29,129 nucleotides of DNA from Spirochaetaceae bacterium. Its GTDB lineage: Bacteria; Spirochaetota; Spirochaetia; SZUA-6; Bin103. The position numbers were made by a program, and so were the translations under genes. Location: contig JAPPNY010000263.1 of NCBI GenBank assembly GCA_028818385.1, positions 1 through 29,129 of the forward strand. Reading direction: 5' to 3'. How positions within the stretch are numbered: position 1 is the stretch's first letter; every line of letters starts with the position of its first letter. Under the pieces are notes generated by a model. That model saw nothing but the letters and a program-made list of their open reading frames with translations. It was not told the DNA's origin and made no database searches. Shown here in pieces: positions 7,956 to 16,129 of this stretch.

Positions 7956-8840
7956 ATGATCCTGCCGTGCCTGCTGCTGGTGATCGTCTTCAACTACCTG
8001 CCGCTGTACGGCATCCTGATCGCCTTCAAGCACTTCAACGTCTTCAAGGGCGTGCTCGGCAGCCCATGGGCCAGGGACGGCGGGTTCGAGCACTTCATCG
8101 ACTTCTTTCAGAGCCCGAACGTGGCCATCGTGCTCCGCAACACGGTCGCGATCGCGCTGCTGAAGCTGGTATTCCTCTCCTTTCCGCCGGTCCTGTTCGC
8201 CATCTTCCTCAACGAGATCGGCAACCGGCCGTTCAAGCTGGTCACGCAGACGATCTCCTACCTGCCGCACTTCATCTCCTGGGTGGTGCTGGGCGGCATC
8301 ATGATCACGTTCTTCCTGCGCACTCCCGACGCGCCGTTCAATCGTGTGCTGTTCGCGCTCGGTGCGATCGAGTCGCCCACCGACGTCCTGAACCGGCCGG
8401 GCTACGTGTGGCCGGTGTTCGTGCTGTCGCACCTGTGGAAGGAGGTCGGCTGGAGCGCGATCATCTACTTGGCGGTGATCGCCTCGATCGACGCCGAGCT
8501 CTACGAGGCGGCCGAGGTGGACGGCGGCGGCCGGCTGGTCAAGATGCTGAACATCACCTGGCCGGCGCTGAAGGGGACCTTCATGATCCTGTTCATCCTG
8601 GCGTGCGGCCAGATCATGGCGGGTCTGGGCGCGTCGTTCGACCAGTCGTACGTGCTGGGAACCCCAAGCAACCGGTCCATGTCGCAGATCCTGGACGTGT
8701 ACATCGTCCGCATCGGCCTGGACCAGGGCCGCCACTCGTTCGCGACCGCCGTCGGGCTGATGAAGAACGTGGTCAACCTGCTGCTGCTGCTGTCGGCGAA
8801 CTGGCTGAGCTGGCGGCTGACCGGCAAGGGGCTGTTCTGA
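7956..8840 (+). CDS. ABC transporter permease, LplB type
   Basis: Inner-membrane permease of 294 residues from the first ATG. It has about six hydrophobic helices (PCLLLVIVFNYLPLYGILIAF first) and the cytoplasmic EAA loop EAAEVDGGGRLVKMLNITWP, which docks the ATPase. It works with the neighbouring binding protein and second permease. The start is doubtful. The frame is open back to the preceding stop, and its translation just upstream (RRAAWWRQFHAQRDVHL) looks like the normal basic N-terminus of this family. Yet no ATG, GTG or TTG lies in frame between 7811 and 7956; CTG codons occur at 7860 and 7875. The true protein is therefore probably longer, from a rare start codon or because of a sequence error. 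Confidence 0.88.
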   Translation: MILPCLLLVIVFNYLPLYGILIAFKHFNVFKGVLGSPWARDGGFEHFIDFFQSPNVAIVLRNTVAIALLKLVFLSFPPVLFAIFLNEIGNRPFKLVTQTISYLPHFISWVVLGGIMITFFLRTPDAPFNRVLFALGAIESPTDVLNRPGYVWPVFVLSHLWKEVGWSAIIYLAVIASIDAELYEAAEVDGGGRLVKMLNITWPALKGTFMILFILACGQIMAGLGASFDQSYVLGTPSNRSMSQILDVYIVRIGLDQGRHSFATAVGLMKNVVNLLLLLSANWLSWRLTGKGLF

Positions 8841-8841
8841 C

Positions 8842-9741
8842 GTGGCGTCGTTACGCGTCCCGTCCGCACGCGTGCGTACGCTGTCGCCGGTCGATGCGGC
8901 CTTCAACGTCGCCGTGTACGCCGGATTCGCGCTGTTCGCGCTGCTGGTCTTCTACCCGTTCTGGTTCGTGCTCATCAACTCGCTCAACGGCATGCTCGAC
9001 TACGGCGTCTCCCTGTACCTGCCGCGGCGCTGGTCGCTGGTCAACTTCGAGTTCGCGTTCCGGGAGCCGTTGCTGCGCAACTCGCTCATGGTGTCGATCC
9101 TGCGCGTGGCGGCCGGCGTCACCGCGATGGTCGTCGTGAACGCGACCTGCGCGTTCGCGCTGCGCAAGCGCACGCTGAAGCTCAGAAAGATCTACCTGGC
9201 GATCTTCACGATCCCGCTGTTCTTCGGTGGCGGGCTGATCCCGGAGTTCCTGAACCTCAAGCGCTTCGGGCTGCTGGACACCTTCGCCGTCTACATCCTG
9301 CCGCAGGCGTGGGACTTCTTCTTCCTGGTCATCCTGATGTCGGCGTTCAACGACATCGACGACGCCATCGAGGAGTCGGCGCGGATGGACGGCGCCAGGT
9401 CGCTGCTCATCTGCCTGCGCATCTACATGCCGATGTCCGCGCCCATCATCGCCGCGATCGCCTTGTACGCGGGCGTGCGCCACTGGGGGGCGTGGTTCGA
9501 CGCGATGTACTTCGTGCTCACCGAGGAGCTGCGCACCTTCTCTGCGTACCTCATCAGGCTAGTGCAGCAGGCGACCCTGAGCGAGGAACTGCAGGACCTG
9601 CTGTACGAGTACCGCGACCGGATGAACGTGCAGGGGGTCCGGTTCGCGGCGGTCGTCATCGCGATGGTGCCCGTCCTGCTGGTCTATCCGTTCATCCAGC
9701 GGTTATTCGTCAAGGGCATACGCATCGGCGCCATCAAGTAG
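8842..9741 (+). CDS. ABC transporter permease, YtcP/CymG type
   Basis: 299 residues, second permease of the importer. The first helix is NVAVYAGFALFALLVFYPFW, the EAA-type loop is EESARMDGARSLLICLRIYM, and the C-terminus VYPFIQRLFVKGIRIGAIK is the standard ending of this subfamily. The GTG start lies one base after the stop of the first permease, with AAGGGG about 10 bases upstream, so the two are co-translated. The gene ends in front of a compact hairpin and a convergent gene. No nucleotide-binding subunit follows. Family is confident; ligand unknown. Confidence 0.92.
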   Translation: MASLRVPSARVRTLSPVDAAFNVAVYAGFALFALLVFYPFWFVLINSLNGMLDYGVSLYLPRRWSLVNFEFAFREPLLRNSLMVSILRVAAGVTAMVVVNATCAFALRKRTLKLRKIYLAIFTIPLFFGGGLIPEFLNLKRFGLLDTFAVYILPQAWDFFFLVILMSAFNDIDDAIEESARMDGARSLLICLRIYMPMSAPIIAAIALYAGVRHWGAWFDAMYFVLTEELRTFSAYLIRLVQQATLSEELQDLLYEYRDRMNVQGVRFAAVVIAMVPVLLVYPFIQRLFVKGIRIGAIK

Positions 9742-9743
9742 TG

Positions 9744-9765
9744 GCCCTCGCCTGAAGGCGAGGGC
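9744..9765. terminator. Bidirectional hairpin terminator
   Basis: GCCCTCGCC and GGCGAGGGC form a perfect 9-bp stem with a TGAA tetraloop, just after the permease stop (9741) and before the stop of the convergent gene (9770). There is no U-tract, but its position between convergent genes fits a two-way terminator. Confidence 0.6.
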
Positions 9766-9769
9766 GCGC

Positions 9770-11182
9770 TCAGGCGGTCACGGCGAACAGGTCGGCAGCG
9801 CGCAGGAAGAAGCGGATGCGCACCGTGCGGCCGGCGAGCTCCGCGCCGTTCCTGCCCTGCCAGTCGAGCTCGATCGCCAGCGAATCCTGTGGCGGCAGGA
9901 GCCGGCAGCGGTGGCGCTCGTAGCCCGGGACGATGCGGTCGCAGTCGTCGATCAGCTCGGCCATGACGAAGGACTGGATGCGGCCGTTGGGGTAGCCGTC
10001 GCCGGGGATCTTCGCGTTCAGTTTGAGCGGGCCGCCGGGCATGGCGAACCGCGTGGTCTCGAACACGGCGTTCGACCGTGAGGTCACGCCCGTCAGCCGG
10101 TCCTGCGGCGTGCCCAGGACGTCGTGGGCCTGGCGCAGCACCGTCCCCTCGCCGGTGACGCGTCCCAGGTCCCGCTGGTGGAACAGCAACCGGCCGTCCA
10201 CGACCATCGGGTTGTGCTGGATGAAGGCCACGCGGTCGGTGATCGTGTTGGTCTCGCGGAACGGACGCTCCCAGCGCAGCCCGTCGCGGCTGATCCACCA
10301 CTCGGAGTCGATGTTCGGACCGTGGCCGCCGGGGGCGACGCCGGGCGAGCCCGCCGGCAGCAGGCTGGGGGCGTAGTTCAACATGTTCATGAAGTAGCGC
10401 CCCTCGTACTCGAAGACGTAGCCGGCATAGAACTCCAGGTCGGGCGGATCCTGGTCGTCGGGGGTGATCTGGTACTCGGGCGGCACCATCGGGCCGCCGA
10501 ACCGCTTGACCCCGTCGACCACCTGCGTGCCGCGGCGTGACCAGTCGGGATCGTCCGGCTCCCAGCGGCACCCGTCGCGGCTGGTGCGAATGGTGACCAC
10601 GCGGCGCGCATCCCACCGTTCGGACAGGCCGACCCCGCCGTAGAGGAGCTCCGGGGTCAGCTTGCCCGCGTAACGCTGGATGCCCTTGTTGTAGGTGATG
10701 AACCGCTGAACGGCCGAGCTCCAGACGCAGCCCCAGCGGTCGCCTTCGATGTAGACGGGATTGGCCGGGCAGGGGTCCCAGCGCTCGCCGTCGCGGCTCA
10801 GGTAGGCGTAGGTGCTGCCGCCGTCGTCCTCCTTCATGTTCTTCAGGCAGAGGAACAGATCCTGCTCCGGGCTGTAGTTCAGGGTGGTCGTCTGCGACCA
10901 GCGTCCCGGCTCGCTCTGGTACACCTGCTCCTTCGCTCTTAGGTGTATGCCGTCCTCGGTGTGGTAGCGGTAGATCTGCCACGGCTTGTGGTCGCGGCCG
11001 CCGTCGCAGGCGTAGACGACGTAGGAGCCGTCGTCCTGCCGCACGCAGCAGCGCACGGTGAAGTCCGGGCTCACCGCCGGGTCGGGCTCCAGCTCCGCCA
11101 CCCGTTCCAGCACCGCCCCGCGGAACCGGAGGTGCCCCCAGGTGTTGAAGACGTCCTCGCGATCCATGAACAGCAGCTTCAT
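9770..11182 (-). CDS. Beta-propeller glycosidase-like protein
   Basis: 470 residues, cytoplasmic by lack of a signal peptide. Repeated strand-turn patterns such as YLSRDGERWDPC, TIRTSRDGCRWEPD and WWISRDGLRWERP are degenerate Asp-box-like blades (S-R-D-G-x-x-W), pointing to a five- or six-bladed propeller of the GH43/sialidase-like kind. The C-terminal part (about 370-470, PGDGYPNGRIQSFVMAEL...) looks like a beta-sandwich. The ATG at 11182 has an excellent AAGGAGGA site (11188-11195). It is divergent from the GH3 gene with only 55 bases between starts, so the two are probably regulated together and may act on one substrate. I cannot point to catalytic residues, so the reaction is open. Confidence 0.75.
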   Translation of the reverse strand: MKLLFMDREDVFNTWGHLRFRGAVLERVAELEPDPAVSPDFTVRCCVRQDDGSYVVYACDGGRDHKPWQIYRYHTEDGIHLRAKEQVYQSEPGRWSQTTTLNYSPEQDLFLCLKNMKEDDGGSTYAYLSRDGERWDPCPANPVYIEGDRWGCVWSSAVQRFITYNKGIQRYAGKLTPELLYGGVGLSERWDARRVVTIRTSRDGCRWEPDDPDWSRRGTQVVDGVKRFGGPMVPPEYQITPDDQDPPDLEFYAGYVFEYEGRYFMNMLNYAPSLLPAGSPGVAPGGHGPNIDSEWWISRDGLRWERPFRETNTITDRVAFIQHNPMVVDGRLLFHQRDLGRVTGEGTVLRQAHDVLGTPQDRLTGVTSRSNAVFETTRFAMPGGPLKLNAKIPGDGYPNGRIQSFVMAELIDDCDRIVPGYERHRCRLLPPQDSLAIELDWQGRNGAELAGRTVRIRFFLRAADLFAVTA

Positions 11183-11225
11183 CGGTGTCCTCCTTCGTCG
11201 CGCGATCCACGCGCCGTGATCGTTT

Positions 11226-11231
11226 TATGAT
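11226..11231 (+). promoter_or_regulatory. Candidate leaderless -10 box of the GH3 gene
   Basis: TATGAT ends six bases before the ATG at 11238, in an otherwise GC-rich gap, and no ribosome site is present. This spacing is what TANNNT-driven leaderless transcripts show. No good -35 is visible. Confidence 0.4.
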
Positions 11232-11237
11232 CGCCGC

Positions 11238-13577
11238 ATGGATGAATTGCAATCCGCGCCGTATCGGGATGCGGCGCGTCCCGTCGAGGAGCGGGTTTCG
11301 GACCTCCTGCAGCGCATGACGCTGGAAGAGAAGGTGATGCAGCTTCGCGCCGACATCGGACGCCCGGACAAGCTCTACCGGCGGACCGAGCGCGGCGTGG
11401 AGATGGGCGACAGCCTGATCGGGCTGCTTTCCGACCCGCCGGTGGGCAACATCGGCCTGCTGCTGCGCGCCGACCCGTTCATCGGCATCGATCCGGAGGC
11501 CGCGCTCAGCCCGGAGGAATGCGCCGACTTGGTCAACCAGATACACCGCTTCGTGCGCGAGCACACGCGGCTCGGCATCCCGGTGACGATCGGCAACGAC
11601 AACAGCCGCTGTCACGAGGGCATGCAGGCCACCATCTTCCCGGCGGTGCGCAACATGGGCTGCACCTGGGACCGCGACCTGAACCGACGCGTCGCCGCTG
11701 CCATCGCCGCCGAGTCGCGCAGCCGGGGCGAGACCTTGAACTTCGCGCCCGACCTGGACGTGATCCGCGATCCGCGCCTGGGCCGCAGCGAGGAGAACTA
11801 CGGCGAGGACCCCTACCTGGTCGGCGAGCTGGGCGGCGTTCATTTCGTCCGCGGCCTGCAGGGCGACGACCTGCGCTCCGACCGCACCATGGCGGCGCTG
11901 CTGCGCTGCTACCCGGGTGCCGGCGACTTCGACGGCGGACTGGACTTCTCCGACACCAGCCGTGGCGCTCACGACATGGAGGAGGTGTCGCTGTGGCCGT
12001 GGCGCGAAGCCGTGCGCGCCGGCGCGCAGGCGATCATGGTCGAGTTCGCCACCTACGACCGGGTGCCGGCGGCGGCCAGCCGCCACCTGCTCACCGAGCT
12101 GCTGCGCGAGCGGTGGGGGTTCGACGGCTTCACCATGACCGACTCCTGGGCGGTGCGCTTCATCATCCAGTGCCGGGTTGCCGGCGACCGGATCCAGGCC
12201 GCGGCCCTGGCGCTGCGCGCCGGCACCGACCAGGCCTCGCCCGACGGCGTCATGGACGAACGGGACGACGGCGACGGGAGCACGGCGATGTACAGCGTGC
12301 TGCCGGAGGCGCTCGACGCCGGGCTCATCGAGCAGGAGGACATCGACCGGGCCGTGCGCCGCGTGCTCCGCGTCAAGTTCCGGCTCGGGCTGTTCGACGA
12401 TCCGTCGGTCGACCGCTCCCTTGCGGCGTCGGCGTCGCGCACCCCCGCCCACCTGGAACTGGCGCACGAGACGGCGCGCGCCGGCATCGTGCTGCTCAAG
12501 AACGACCGCGGCATGCTGCCGCTCGGCGAAGGGGTGCGGACCATCGTCGTGGTAGGCCCCAACGCCCACGACGAGATGGTGCAGCTCGGCGACCTCAGCC
12601 CTCCGCACCCGCCAGAGACGGTAACGACCATCCTGCAGGGCCTCGAACGGTTGGCTCCGTCCGGCACGCGCGTCCGTTACGCACGCGGCTGCGGCATCCG
12701 CTCGCTCGACCGGTCGGGGCTGGCGGAGGCCGTCGAGACCGCGCGCGCCGCCGACGTGGTGGTCGCGGTCGTGGGCGGCTCCAGCGCGGCCGAGCACGTG
12801 CAGGAGGACGGGGTGTGGAGCGGCCGCCGCACCTCGGAGTCCGACTGCGGGGAGAGCTCCGACCGCGCGACGCTCGACCTGCTGGGCCTGCAGCAGGAGT
12901 TGCTGGAAGCGCTGCATGAGACCGGGGTGCCGCTGGTAGTGGTGCTCGTGCATGGCCGCACCCTGACCATCGAGTGGATCGCCGAGCACGCCGCCGCGAT
13001 CGTCGACGCCGGCTACCCCGGCGAGGCGGGCGGCACGGCGGTGGCCGAGGTGCTCTACGGCCTCCACAACCCGGGCGGACGGGTCACCGTGTCGGTGCCG
13101 CGCCACGTGGGCCAGGTCCCCGTGCACTACTACCGCTGGATCCGCGCGGGCCGGCACCCCTACGTCGACCTGCCGACCGGGCCGCGCTATCCGTTCGGCT
13201 ATGGGCTGAGCTACACCCGCTTCGAGTACGCGAACCTGCAGGTCGAGCCGGCGGTCATCGCCCCCGACGGGACGGCGACGGTGTCCGTGGACGTCACCAA
13301 TGCCGGCGAGGTCGCCGGCGACGAAGTCGTGCAGCTTTACATCCGCGACGAGGTGAGCTCGGTCGCGCGGCCGTACCGGCTGCTGCGCGGCTTCCAGCGC
13401 CTCCGCCTGGACCCGGGCCAGACCGGCACGGCGCGCATGCGGCTCGGCCCTCACGAGCTGTCCTTCCACGGCCCCGACGGCGAATGGATCGTCGAGCCGG
13501 GGGACTTCACGGTGATCATCGGCCGCGACGCCGAGCACGACCTGCTCACCGCCACGCTGACGGTGCGGGACGGGTAG
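11238..13577 (+). CDS. Glycoside hydrolase family 3 protein (beta-glucosidase-like)
   Basis: 779 residues with the full three-part GH3 layout. An (alpha/beta)8 domain (about 10-385) contains LDVIRDPRLGRSEENYGEDP (about 173-192) and the nucleophile motif FTMTDSW with Asp302. An alpha/beta sandwich (about 405-640) carries IVLLKNDRGMLPL and GESSDRATLDLLGLQQELL. A fibronectin-III-like domain (about 665-779) carries AGDEVVQLYIRD. These enzymes release terminal beta-linked sugars. No signal peptide is seen, so it probably acts on imported oligosaccharides. Unusual: the conserved Lys-His pair (normally KHFPG) that binds the substrate at subsite -1 is replaced by RCYPG (Arg223, Cys224). Specificity may have shifted, or activity may be lost. 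It starts at ATG 11238 without a ribosome site. Confidence 0.92.
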   Translation: MDELQSAPYRDAARPVEERVSDLLQRMTLEEKVMQLRADIGRPDKLYRRTERGVEMGDSLIGLLSDPPVGNIGLLLRADPFIGIDPEAALSPEECADLVNQIHRFVREHTRLGIPVTIGNDNSRCHEGMQATIFPAVRNMGCTWDRDLNRRVAAAIAAESRSRGETLNFAPDLDVIRDPRLGRSEENYGEDPYLVGELGGVHFVRGLQGDDLRSDRTMAALLRCYPGAGDFDGGLDFSDTSRGAHDMEEVSLWPWREAVRAGAQAIMVEFATYDRVPAAASRHLLTELLRERWGFDGFTMTDSWAVRFIIQCRVAGDRIQAAALALRAGTDQASPDGVMDERDDGDGSTAMYSVLPEALDAGLIEQEDIDRAVRRVLRVKFRLGLFDDPSVDRSLAASASRTPAHLELAHETARAGIVLLKNDRGMLPLGEGVRTIVVVGPNAHDEMVQLGDLSPPHPPETVTTILQGLERLAPSGTRVRYARGCGIRSLDRSGLAEAVETARAADVVVAVVGGSSAAEHVQEDGVWSGRRTSESDCGESSDRATLDLLGLQQELLEALHETGVPLVVVLVHGRTLTIEWIAEHAAAIVDAGYPGEAGGTAVAEVLYGLHNPGGRVTVSVPRHVGQVPVHYYRWIRAGRHPYVDLPTGPRYPFGYGLSYTRFEYANLQVEPAVIAPDGTATVSVDVTNAGEVAGDEVVQLYIRDEVSSVARPYRLLRGFQRLRLDPGQTGTARMRLGPHELSFHGPDGEWIVEPGDFTVIIGRDAEHDLLTATLTVRDG

Positions 13578-13588
13578 GGAGGCCGCTC

Positions 13589-14710
13589 CTACAGCAGGGC
13601 GTCGAGCTCGGGCAGCTTGAAGCGCACGCTGACGATCGACTGCCGCTCAGGCCCGGGCCGGTACTTGACGTAGGTGGCGACCATGAAGGTGTCGTCGGGC
13701 AGCAGTTCGATCGAGGAGTAGGAGCCGTCGAAGCCGGCGTGGCTGGTCAGCAGGCGCACGCGGTACTGCCCTTCGCGCCCGGTCAGGATGTCGTCGTAGG
13801 TGCCGACCCAAAGCGACAGATCGCCGCGCTCCGGGCAGCCGGGCGCGGTGTTGCGCATGGTCACCAGCAGGCGGCCGTCGCGGGAGACCCGGTGCCGGTG
13901 GCGGTCGCCGGTGAGTCCCAGCGGCAGCTCGCGCGGCTCCGACCAGGTCTCGCCTTCGTCGTCGGAAGTGATGAACAGCGAGCGGCTGGTGTACTCCCAG
14001 CGGCCGGTGTTGTCGCGCAGCAGGCAGAGGAGCTGGCGACCGTCGGGCGAGCGGATCAGCTCCGGCTCGCCGGGGATGCGCGGCGGACAGTCCAGGGTGA
14101 TCCGCCAGCGGCTCCAGGTCAGTCCGCCGTCCTCGGAGATGCTCTGCGCGATGCGGTTGCCGACGTGGCCGCTCGGCGTCATCGGCTTGCGGTTGTTCGG
14201 GTCCTCGTCGCGGCGGATGTTGGTGATTCCCAGCAGGCGCGCGCCGCCGTCGATCGGGAGGATGGAGCAGAACGGCATCACGCACTCCAGGCCGTTGGAG
14301 GCCATCGGCGTCCAGGTGCGGCCGCCGTCGTCGGAGTGCGCCTGGTGCATGGTGTTCTCCGGCCCGGCGCGGAGCTGCGTGCCGGCGCGCCCGGCGAACA
14401 CCAGCAGGCGGGCCGTCCCCTGCGGATCGGTGAGCCGGTATATGGCGGGGCAGTTCTGGACCGTGCCCCAGTTGTCCGGCACCGGCAGCAGCCCGCTCCA
14501 GGTCAGGCCGCCGTCGGTGCTCTTCTTCAACGGCCCGCAGCGGCCGCCGTGCTCGTAGCTGAACGCGCAGAAGATGGTCCTGCCGTCCGGCATGAGCACG
14601 GCCGTGGGACTGCAGTAGTAGGTCTCCTCGGTGCCGGCGGCGACAATCACGTGCCGCTCGGACTCGCCGGACAGGTCGATCAGCGGGATCGGAAGAGCTG
14701 ATTCGGTCAT
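13589..14710 (-). CDS. Asp-box (sialidase-fold) protein, paralogue A
   Basis: 373 residues, no signal peptide. Four Asp boxes are clear: STDGGLTW (64-71), SDDGGRTW (126-133), SEDGGLTW (192-199) and SDDEGETW (249-256), spaced as propeller blades. It is a close paralogue of the protein at 19843-20997, sharing MASNGLECVMPFCSI and WSEPRELPLGLTGDR exactly. No FRIP motif is seen, so annotation as exo-alpha-sialidase would rest on fold only. The ATG at 14710 overlaps the TGA of the upstream PhyH gene (ATGA read on the minus strand), so the two are coupled; an in-frame ATG farther upstream is less likely. It ends 11 bases from the convergent GH3 gene. It may process an imported glycoside together with the PhyH enzyme. 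Confidence 0.85.
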   Translation of the reverse strand: MTESALPIPLIDLSGESERHVIVAAGTEETYYCSPTAVLMPDGRTIFCAFSYEHGGRCGPLKKSTDGGLTWSGLLPVPDNWGTVQNCPAIYRLTDPQGTARLLVFAGRAGTQLRAGPENTMHQAHSDDGGRTWTPMASNGLECVMPFCSILPIDGGARLLGITNIRRDEDPNNRKPMTPSGHVGNRIAQSISEDGGLTWSRWRITLDCPPRIPGEPELIRSPDGRQLLCLLRDNTGRWEYTSRSLFITSDDEGETWSEPRELPLGLTGDRHRHRVSRDGRLLVTMRNTAPGCPERGDLSLWVGTYDDILTGREGQYRVRLLTSHAGFDGSYSSIELLPDDTFMVATYVKYRPGPERQSIVSVRFKLPELDALL

Positions 14711-15708
14711 GGATCCATCTTTCCTCGTTGATAGCGGGCGACGTGGTCGCTCCATGATGCTGGAGCCACGCCCGGGGCGGCGCTCCGCACCGGGAACGGC
14801 GGCAGCCGGCCTTCGGTCTCGCCGAACTCCCGCACGTAGTCGCGGGCCAGCCCGTCGGTGTCCTCGGCGCCGTTCGGCCCCGGCGTGGGCATATAGCGCA
14901 GGTCCACGTTCCAGCGCACCGTGCGGGTGCGGTTCAACTCGCTGCAGTGGTAGGTGAGGTTGGAGAACACCGCCAGGTCGCCGCGGCGCAGCACCAGCGG
15001 CACCGGCGTGCCGCGCTCGATCACCTCGCGGGCGCTGCGCATGTTGCCGTCCTCATCCCGCGCGCCGTCCTGCAGGCCCCAGCGGTGGCTGCCCGGGATC
15101 ACCCACAGGCAGCCGTTCTCCTCGTCCACGTCGACCAGCGGCACCCACGCGGTGACGATGTGCAGCCGGTGCGTGGGGACGCGCGTGGCGCTGTTGAAGT
15201 ACTGCGCGTCCTGGTGCCAGTGGAGGCGGCGCAGCCGGTTGCCGGCGAACGCCTCCGGCAGCTTGCAGCGGATCTGGAAGCTCCATAGATAGGTAATCTC
15301 CGGGCCGAGGAGGGCTTCCAGCACGTCCAGCAGCGCCGGGCACGTGGCGATGCGGAAGAACTCCTCGGTTCTGGCGAGCCCGCCCCAGGCGACCGGCAGG
15401 TCGAGCCGGCCGGTCGGATCCAGGTCGGCGAGCCGCGTCAGGAACGGGCGGTCGTGGCAAGTGTCGGCGACCTTGCCTTCGCCATGCAGGCGCTCGGCCA
15501 GATCGCCGACTGCCCGTTCCAGCAACCCGGTTGCCGGCCGGAGCACCGCCTCGGACACGGCGCCGGGCACGGTGACGTAGCCCTGGCGCTCGTAGCGCCC
15601 GAGAAGCGCCGCCTCGGGCGGCGCTTCTCGCCCATCCGGACCGGTCCGGGAGGTTGCCGGCAGGCCGACAGCCTCCCGGCGGTTCAGCGCTTCGGCCGGC
15701 TCGGGCAA
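14707..15708 (-). CDS. Phytanoyl-CoA dioxygenase (PhyH)-family oxygenase, second copy
   Basis: 333 residues from the proposed TTG. Conserved parts are GRYERQGYVTVPGAV, LHWHQDAQYFNS (His165, Asp167), WVIPGSHRW, YHCSELN (His254) and VRWNVDLRYMP (Arg265): the iron triad plus the 2-oxoglutarate arginine. It is only distantly similar to the PhyH at 4917-5900. The start is uncertain. No ATG or GTG lies in frame close upstream of the domain; TTG 15708, eleven bases after the stop of the fossil gene, is the best choice and has a weak AAGGG ahead of it. The first 35 residues are low-complexity and include a perfect hairpin in the DNA. It is coupled by ATGA to Asp-box paralogue A. Family is confident; substrate unknown. 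Confidence 0.87.
   Translation of the reverse strand: MPEPAEALNRREAVGLPATSRTGPDGREAPPEAALLGRYERQGYVTVPGAVSEAVLRPATGLLERAVGDLAERLHGEGKVADTCHDRPFLTRLADLDPTGRLDLPVAWGGLARTEEFFRIATCPALLDVLEALLGPEITYLWSFQIRCKLPEAFAGNRLRRLHWHQDAQYFNSATRVPTHRLHIVTAWVPLVDVDEENGCLWVIPGSHRWGLQDGARDEDGNMRSAREVIERGTPVPLVLRRGDLAVFSNLTYHCSELNRTRTVRWNVDLRYMPTPGPNGAEDTDGLARDYVREFGETEGRLPPFPVRSAAPGVAPASWSDHVARYQRGKMDP
15600..15630 (-). terminator. Perfect 14-bp hairpin at the PhyH 5' end
   Basis: CGAGAAGCGCCGCC (15600-15613) and its exact complement (15617-15630) flank a 3-base loop. It lies about 90 bases after the stop of the fossil binding-protein end and inside the start of the PhyH frame. In shape and relative position it matches the hairpin after the intact binding-protein gene (19786-19814). 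It may be an inherited operon attenuator; no U-tract follows. Confidence 0.5.
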
Positions 15709-15719
15709 GGGGTCGGCCC

Positions 15720-16028
15720 TTACATGCCCTTGTTGGCCAGCGACTCCAGGAGCTGCGCCAGGCCGGCGTCCATCATGTCCTGCACGTAGCCGTCCCACGA
15801 GGCGGCGATGCCGTTGATGAACAGCGTGTTGCGCAGCGCGCGGAAGAAGTCGGGAGCGTCCAGCAGCCGCTCGAAGTACTTCCAGCCGGCCCAGGGGCTG
15901 CCGAACAGGCCCAGGGTGACGTTGAACTGCTTCCACGCCGGCACGATCCCCGCCATCGGCACGTAGCGGAAGGCAGGGCCGGTTGAGCCACGGCGTGCGA
16001 GTCTGTCAGGTCCGGCGGCGCCTGGCAA
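15720..16028 (-). pseudogene. Fossil fusion: permease N-terminal part joined to binding-protein C-terminus
   Basis: An open frame of 102 codons that is not a real protein family. Residues about 20-73 (FRYVPMAGIVPAWKQFN..., LFGSPWAGWKYFERLL, APDFFRALRNTLFIN) align with residues about 50-103 of the permease at 16168-17130. The next residues, IAASWDGYVQDMMDAGLAQL to the stop, align with the last residues of the binding protein at 18183-19757 (DIDADWDNYVQSMMDAGLET). Relative to that operon, about 3.2 kb (most of permease 1, all of permease 2, most of the binding protein) is missing at the junction. Homology also stops abruptly at the 5' side near 15978, so the first helix and start are gone. It is the relic of a minus-strand importer operon once upstream of the PhyH/Asp-box pair. 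A chimeric assembly is the main alternative. Confidence 0.85.
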
Positions 16029-16129
16029 GGAGAGCGGTCCCTCGTGCCTTCTCGTCCTCGCACCGGGCAGAGGGGCCGGCGGCCGTCAGGCGTGATGGCA
16101 GGCGGCGGATGAGAATCCTCGCCGGTTCC

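Noticed and set aside
9684..13538. A very long open antisense frame (1284 codons) opposite the GH3 gene and part of its neighbour
   Set aside because: Its translation is low-complexity, rich in Arg, Ala, His and Val, with no family resemblance. Long antisense frames are expected at this GC content, and the sense frames carry clear GH3 and propeller motifs.
11238..13577. GH3 protein as a NagZ-type beta-N-acetylglucosaminidase
   Set aside because: It has the full second domain and an FnIII-like domain, and the motif region does not show the NagZ-type Asp-His loop; beta-glucosidase-like architecture fits better.
15438..15635. Small Arg-rich frame starting MGEKRRPRRRF on the minus strand
   Set aside because: It lies in a different frame inside the PhyH gene and results from the GC-rich hairpin; no family features.
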